Shown: positions 57,812 through 64,000 of the stretch, one piece after another
How the letters are laid out: each line of letters opens with the position of its first letter
How positions within the stretch are numbered: the stretch's first letter is position 1
Assembly (NCBI GenBank): GCA_950022295.1
Contig: OX465597.1
Span: 190,091,016 to 190,155,015, forward strand
Direction: 5' to 3'
Length of the DNA: 64,000 nt
Source: Bromus sterilis
Lineage: Eukaryota; Streptophyta; Magnoliopsida; Poales; Poaceae
Position numbers and translations under genes: made by a program
The notes under the pieces: model-generated
Told to the model about the DNA's origin: nothing
The model's database searches: none
What the model saw: only the letters and a program-made list of their open reading frames with translations

Positions 57812-58322
57812 CTCTCTACAATTCTGCAATACATCTTTAAATTCCGCATCATTTACATATTGATCTTTGATTGTCTCTAAACCGAATATCTTGAAGTCAA
57901 GTTGTGAAAGCATAGTATAACGGCGAGACAATGCATCAGCAATAATATTATCTTTCCCCTTCTTGTGTTTAATGACATAAGGGAAAGTCTCAATAAATTC
58001 AACCCACTTAGCATGTCTACGATTAAGTTTTGCTTGACTTCTTATATGTTTCAAAGATTCATGATCAGAATGTATAACAAATTCTTTGGGCCATAAATAA
58101 TGTTGCCAAGTTTCTAATGTCCGAACAAGAGCATATAATTCCTTATCATAAGTAGAATAGTTCAGACTAGGCCCACTCAATTTTTCAGAAAAGTATGCAA
58201 CAGGTTTAGCATCTTGTAATAACACACCTCCCAAAGCAATCCCACTAGCATCGCATTCAAGCTCAAAAGTCCTATTAAAATCAGGAAGTTGGAGCAAAGG
58301 AGCATGTGTTAACTTATCTTTC
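57812..58322 (-). pseudogene. pol: Fragment H: type 1 RNase H/connection piece
   Basis: Encodes from LQLPDFNRTFELECDASG through HSDHESLKHIRSQAK to LQNCRE on the minus strand, uninterrupted for 162 codons. Both ends are cut by LTRs, on the left by the type 2 fragment and on the right by element I. The missing parts are not in the window, though the right one may lie beyond element I. Confidence 0.88.
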
Positions 58323-59239
58323 TTATAGAGGCGAAGGTGTCCCGATGTTTCGAAGAGATGATGGAGATCGATTTTGGTGGAGTAGACTTTCTCGACCCGA
58401 CTACGAACGTGCGAAGACGTTGCGCCTTAGCAATCGCTAAACCAACTCCGAGAGGTTATTGATCCCGCGGATGCACGATCAACCTGACCACGAAGGTCAA
58501 TTCCTGCAAGCAATCGAAGAACAAGCAAGAACTAAGAATTGCAATCTGGATATTGCGAATATAAGATGAAAGATTAACAGAAGTTGGGGTTCCAATGCGG
58601 TCTTGGCCTGGTCGGACGAACACAAACGAAGAACTCGAAGTTGCGGCTATGGCTAACTTAAATCTAATTAAAACCCAAGTCTAAACGACGCCCTAAGGGC
58701 TGTATATATGGGGGAACAGAGGGGATTTTCGTGACCCCTTGGAGGTGGGGCCCGAAAACAACCCTAACTCGGTTTCCTCACACATACGGACTCTAAAAAC
58801 AGCCTATAATGTGGTATTTCGAAATTACATGGGCCTGGCCCAATAATAAGGTGACGCAGCACCTATAATAACCCTTGGACGAAAATATTAATGTGTCATC
58901 TTGTGTCTTTCGTCCAAGTCTTCATGCACGCCTTATGGTGGCTTCAAAGTGCGAATATCACCACTGGAAGCTCCATTGTCCTTTCCCGCGCGCGCACCTC
59001 CTTCTCCATGCTTGATCCCGCTCCAATGACCATCCTTCTTATCCATGCTAGGTACTTCAGTCATAAGACAAACAAAAGTATCTAATTTAGGCAGCATCAT
59101 ATGTTCATGAACATTAGAAGGATTCGCAAGAAACGAAAGTACCTGATAATTTAGTTGACGTGCGCGTGCTCTAGTAGCTGGTCCAGTATATGTAGTTGGT
59201 GAAGATGTGGGTGCAATATTAGTAGAGATGTCCTCATCA
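58323..59239 (-). repeat. Type 1 LTR, 3' LTR of element I
   Basis: 917 bp; subfamily of the LTRs at 16123 and 24027. Followed at 59240-59252 by the complement of AAGAAGGGGAGGA. Confidence 0.92.
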
Positions 59240-62200
59240 TCCTCCCCTTCTTGAATTGAAGTCGTCCTCGACGGAAGCTCATCATCTTCTCCCAAATAAG
59301 GTTTCAAATCTGCAATGTTAAATGTGGGACTAACCCCAAAATCTGCAGGTAGCTCAAGTTTATATGCATTATCATTAATTTTCTGTAAAACCTTAAAGGG
59401 ACGATCAGCTCGTGGAATTAACTTAGACTTGCGCAAATCAGGAAACCTATCTTTACGTAGATGTAACCAAACAAGATCGCCTGGTTCAAACACAACATGC
59501 TTTCTACCCTTATCACCAACAATCTTGTATCTAGCATTCATTCTCTCAATGTTTTCTTTAGTTAACTCATGCATTTTTAATATCAATTCAGCACGTTGCT
59601 TAGCATCAAAATTAACCTTCTCCGAAGATGTAAGAGGCAGCAAATCAATAGGTGCACGAGGTAGAAAACCATAAACAATCTCAAAAGGGCACATTTTAGT
59701 GGTACAATGCAATGAACGATTATAAGCAAATTCAATATGAGGTAAACATTCTTCCCACATTTTCAAGTTACTCTTTCAAACAGCCCTAAGCATAGTAGAC
59801 AATGTCCTATTGACCACTTCAGTTTTTCCATCAGTTTGGGGATGACATGTAGTACTAAAAAGTAGTTTAGTCCCCAACTTAGCCCATAAGCATCTCCAAA
59901 CATGACTAAGAAACTTAGTATCACGATCCGAGACAATAGTATTGGGCACACCATGTAAGCGAATAATCTCACGAAAGAATAAATCAACAACATTAGCAGC
60001 AGCATCGCTTTTATGACATGGTATAAAATGTGCCATCTTAGAAAATCTATCCACGACAACAAATATGCTATCCCTCCCCTTCTTTGTTCGAGGCAAGCCT
60101 AAAACAAAGTCCATGGCTATGTCCTCCCACGGAACACTAGGTACAGGTAAAGGCATGTATAAACCATGAGGATTGAGTCGTGACTTAGCTTTTTGACATG
60201 TAGTGCAGCGAGCAACAAAACGCTCAACATCCCGTCTCATCTTTGGCCAAAAGAAATGTGTAGCAAGTATGTCCTCCGTCTTCTTCACGCCAAAGTGTCC
60301 CATTAATCCTCCTCCATGCGCCTCCTGCAACAACAAAAGACGAATAGAGCTAGCTGGAATGCATAGCTTGTTAGAACGGAACACAAATCCATCATTAAGC
60401 ACAAACTTGTTCCATGATCTACCCTCTCTACAATTCTGCAATACATCTTTAAATTCCGCATCTTGTACATATTGATCTTTGATTGTCTCTAAACCGAATA
60501 TCTTGAAGTCAAGTTGTGAAAGCATAGTATAACGACGAGACAAAGCATCAGCAATAATATTATCTTTCCCCTTCTTGTGTTTAATGACATAAGGGAAAGT
60601 CTCAATAAATTCAACCCACTTAGCATGTCTACGATTAAGTTTTGCTTGACTTCTTATGTGTTTCAAAGATTCATGATCAGAATGTATAACAAATTATTTG
60701 GGCCATAAATAATGCTGCCAAGTTTCTAAAGTCCGAACAAGAGCATATAATTCCTTATCATAAGTAGAATAGTTCAGACTAGGCCCACTCAATTTTTTAG
60801 AAAAGTACGCAACAGGTTTAGCATCTTGTAATAACACACCTCCCAAACCAATCCCACTAGCATCGCATTCAAGCTCAAAAGTCTTATTAAAATCAGAAAG
60901 TTGGAGCAAAGGAGCATGTGTTAACTTATCTTTCAATACCGTGAAAGCTTCTTCCTGTGCGGTACCCCAAGTAAAAGGCACATCCTTGCGTGTAAGCTCA
61001 TTGAGAGGTGCAGCAATGGTGCTGAAATCTCTCACAAAACGCCTATATAATCCAGCGAGGCCAAGAAAACTCCTCACTTGTGTGACCGTTTTGGGTTGCG
61101 GCCAACTCTCAATCGCCTCGATCTTGGCTTTATCAACTTCAATTTCCTGTGGAGTAACAACATAGCCAAGAAAAGATACTCGGTCGGTGCAAAAGGTGCA
61201 CTTCCCAAGGTTACCAAACAAACGTGCATTACGTAGAGCAATAAAAACAGCACGTAAATGATCCAAATGTTCTTCCAAAGATTTGCTATAAATCAGTATA
61301 TCATCAAAATAGACTACCACAAATCGTCCAATGAAAGCACGTAAAACCTCGTTCATTAATCTCATGAAAGTGCTAGGTGCATTAGTTAACCCAAAAGGCA
61401 TGACTAACCACTCATATAATCCAAACTTAGTTTTAAATGCCGTTTTCCATTCATCTCCTAATTTCATGCGAATTTGATGGTATCCACTACGCAAATCAAC
61501 TTTGGAAAACATGGTAGAGCCACTTAATTCATCAAGCATATCATCTAACCTAGGAATAGGATGACGATAATGAATAGTAATATTATTAATGGCTCTACAA
61601 TCAACACACATACACTATGTTCCATCCTTTTTAGGCACTAATATAACAGGAACAGCACAAGGACTAAGGGATTCACGTATGTAACCTTTGTCGAGTAGCT
61701 CTTGTACTTGACGCTGAATCTCCTTCGTCTCCTCCGGATTGGTACGGTATGGCGCACGGTTAGGCAGCGAAGCACCGGGAATTAAGTCAATCTGATGCTC
61801 AATCCCTCGAATAGGTGGTAATCCCGGTGGCACGTCTTTTTGAAAGACGTCAATAAACTCCTGCAAAAGGTCAGTGAAAACATGAGGCAAAGAAGGAGGC
61901 AATTCCTCAAATGAAAATAAATCTTACTTGCACACAAAAGCATAGCACACATATTGACTAACATCCAAATCCGAAATATCAACCTTAGTAGCAAGCAAAG
62001 TTGGACTAGTCAATTTAATTTTATTAGAAACAGCAGAAGAAGATTTGCTATTAGTCTTATGTTGCTCAAATTCTTTGGCTGCTATCTCATTTTCACTCTT
62101 ATTTTTCTCCTGTTTAGCTTTACTAGCTCTAGCAAGATCATCTTTCACAATTTGTTCAGGAGACATACGAAGTAAAGCAATATTTTTATCCTTATGAACC

Positions 62201-64000
62201 AGAGTAAACTGATTTGTCCTACCATGGTGTACAACATTCCTATCAAATTGCCATGGTCTACCAAGTAAAAGAGAGCATGCTTGCATGGGTACCACATCAC
62301 AATCAACATAATCAGCATATGCAGCAATGCTAAAGTGCACACGAACAGAACGTGTTACCGTAATCTTACCACTATTGTTAAACCACTGAATATAGTACGG
62401 ATACGGGTGTGGTCTTGTGGTGAGAGATAGCTTCTCCACCAACTCCATGCTAGCCAAGTTGTTGAAACTCCCTCCGTCAATGATGATGCGAACTGAACGT
62501 TCTTTCACCACTCCCTTTGTGTGTAACAAATTATGCCTCTGGTTTTTCTCGGCCTTCGTTACCTGCACACTTAACACACGTTGAGCAACCAAACTAGCAT
62601 ATTTATCTGCATCATCAGGAGCCATATACTCTATATCATGAGCATCATCATGGGCACCCTGTTCCTCATGAGCAATGAGAACTAAAGTCTCCTCATCATA
62701 GTCACTCGCTGACTCATACCCACCATCTGTCGTAATAGTCATCACACGCTTGGAGGGATAGACTTTTGCGAAGTGACCTCCACCTTGGCACCTGCGACAT
62801 TTAATATCACGATCTCGTGTTTGCCCTGTGGAAGCCATGGATGAAGAAGAACTCGCCGCTGGACCACTCTGTGCACCCTTGAATGGTGGCGCTGGCTGTT
62901 TTGGTGGCTCCCTGTAAGAATGAGCGGCTGAAGTAGATGGTGGTGCAGCAGGGCGTGTGGATGTAGAAGCCCCACGCGATGTCCATGATGAATTTCGTCC
63001 TGCAGAAAAGTTAGGTCTCGTAGCGGCCTGTCGATCCTGCACTTCACGTTCAGCTTTACAAGCAAGATGAAACAAACGAGTGATAGTAGCATAGTCCTTG
63101 TATTCTAGAATAGTTTGTATCTCCCTGTTTAAGCCACCCATAAAACGTGCAAGCATAGCTTCATTATCCTCTACTAGGCCACATCTAATCAATCCAGTTG
63201 GTAATTCTTGATAACATTCCTCTACCGAATTTTTTCCTTGTCTCAAACGCTGTAATTTTTGTAGCAATTCACGTTGATAATAAGGAGGAACCCAGCGAGT
63301 ACGCATAGCATCTTTTAAAGCAGACCAAGTAGTTGGAATATTATTAGCATGCAATCGACAATGTTCAGACCACCAAATAGATGCAAACCCCGTGAATTCA
63401 CAAACAGCAGCAGTAACACGTCTATTCTCAGGATATTGTAAACATGTAAAGCGTTGTTCAGTTTCTAACTCCCAAGTAAGATAAGCATCAGGAATATATC
63501 TACCCTCAAACGGCTTAAGATTCAATTTAAGTTTAGGTACATGTTCATCATCGCGTACCTGAGGGGGTGGTTGGTGTCGACCGTGGCGAATGTTGGGACG
63601 TGGACGTCCAGCTGGCTGCTCATAGGCCGCTTCCTGTTCCACCTCCTCCTCGTAATCACCCTCGTAGTTGTCGTCCTGGCCGACGTCAGAAGCAGCAGCA
63701 GTAGCAGCAACTGCAGCAGCAGGAGGAGCACCGGCAGCTTGTCCGACCGAAAACAGAATCCGTCGTGCACGTCGTGGTGGCGGTGGCTGTGCTGGAGCGG
63801 CAGCAGGCTGTGTAGGTAGGCGTGCGATCAACTCAGTAAACTTGGCGTCGAGCTTGGTGTCGATCATCTTCTCCACGCCATCAATCGCCTCTGTAAATCT
63901 GTTCTCGATGTCATTCACCTGTTCAGACATCATTTCTGCAAATTTATCATGTAGCTCCTTGTTTGTCATGTTCTCCCAATCGGGCGCATCCCGCGCCACT
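58933..64000 (-). pseudogene. gag-pol: gag-pol of element I with four internal stops
   Basis: Gag, knuckle region, protease, RT, RNase H and integrase follow in order in a single frame, ended in turn by stops at 61924-61926 (before RT), 61615-61617 (early RT), 60694-60696 (RNase H) and 59776-59778 (integrase, past the catalytic Glu). The zinc knuckle is damaged: its last Cys is replaced (FAKVYPS where others have FAKDCPS). YFDD and the integrase acidic residues remain. Gag starts beyond the edge; the first residues seen match position 8 of other copies. This is the most decayed of the long type 1 copies. Confidence 0.9.

Larger units (their letters stand above)
58323..64000 (-). mobile_element. 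Element I: type 1 (CRM-like) retrotransposon, runs off the right edge
   Basis: 3' LTR 58323-59239, polypurine tract, and gag-pol on the minus strand up to the window end. The left terminus reads TTATAGAGG, one base different from TGATAGAGG. Left flank CTTTC lies in fragment H. The 5' LTR is outside. Confidence 0.9.

Overview
The window is plant nuclear DNA made almost wholly of nested LTR retrotransposons. I see no host gene, tRNA, rRNA or CRISPR array. The dominant family ('type 1' here) is a Ty3/Gypsy chromovirus. Its LTR is about 916 bp and runs from TGATGAGGACAT to CGCCTCTATCA, its PBS matches initiator tRNA-Met, and its single gag-pol frame continues about 100 codons into the 3' LTR. A second family ('type 2') has a 1112-bp LTR with similar ends and a gag-only interior. 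This pairing fits the centromeric CRM clade of Triticeae grasses: an autonomous Cereba/CRW-like element with a non-autonomous Quinta-like partner. From this I infer wheat, barley, rye or a relative, probably centromeric or pericentromeric. The family names come from memory, not from a search.

Left third (1-24942). Three minus-strand type 1 elements, A (1-3826), B (4756-10814) and C (17277-24942), lie among fragments of GC-richer Tat-like Gypsy elements (3827-4755, 10815-11993). Element J (from 11994) has one LTR, a decayed gag and protease, and a 67-bp tandem array split by a type 1 solo LTR with TSD GCCAC. A, B and C each pair two LTRs of different subfamilies, and B and C also have unequal flanks, so they are recombinants or assembly joins.

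Middle (24943-49886). A long-LTR element F (5' LTR part 43149-44868, interior only about 600 bp, 3' LTR from 45466) received an Athila/Fatima-like element K in its 5' LTR. The K 3' part is 24943-25321, 33835-35405 and 40331-43148. K received the young full-length type 1 element D (25322-33829, TSD AGCGC) and the young non-autonomous type 2 element E (35406-40325, TSD CTCTG). D carries a type 2 solo LTR (TSD ACATG). F carries a type 1 solo LTR in its 3' LTR (TSD TTGTC).

Right part (49887-64000). Element G has the only unbroken gag-pol frame (51361-56448, 1695 codons), but its own 5' LTR and PBS are gone and a truncated type 2 LTR lies upstream instead. Next come another type 2 LTR fragment, a minus-strand pol fragment H, and the minus-strand element I (58323 to the window edge), whose frame has four stop codons.

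How the parts could work together: G could in principle supply Gag and Pol if it is transcribed. D, E and the other defective copies with complete LTRs and PBS are possible users of such proteins. Every coding sequence here belongs to a retroelement.
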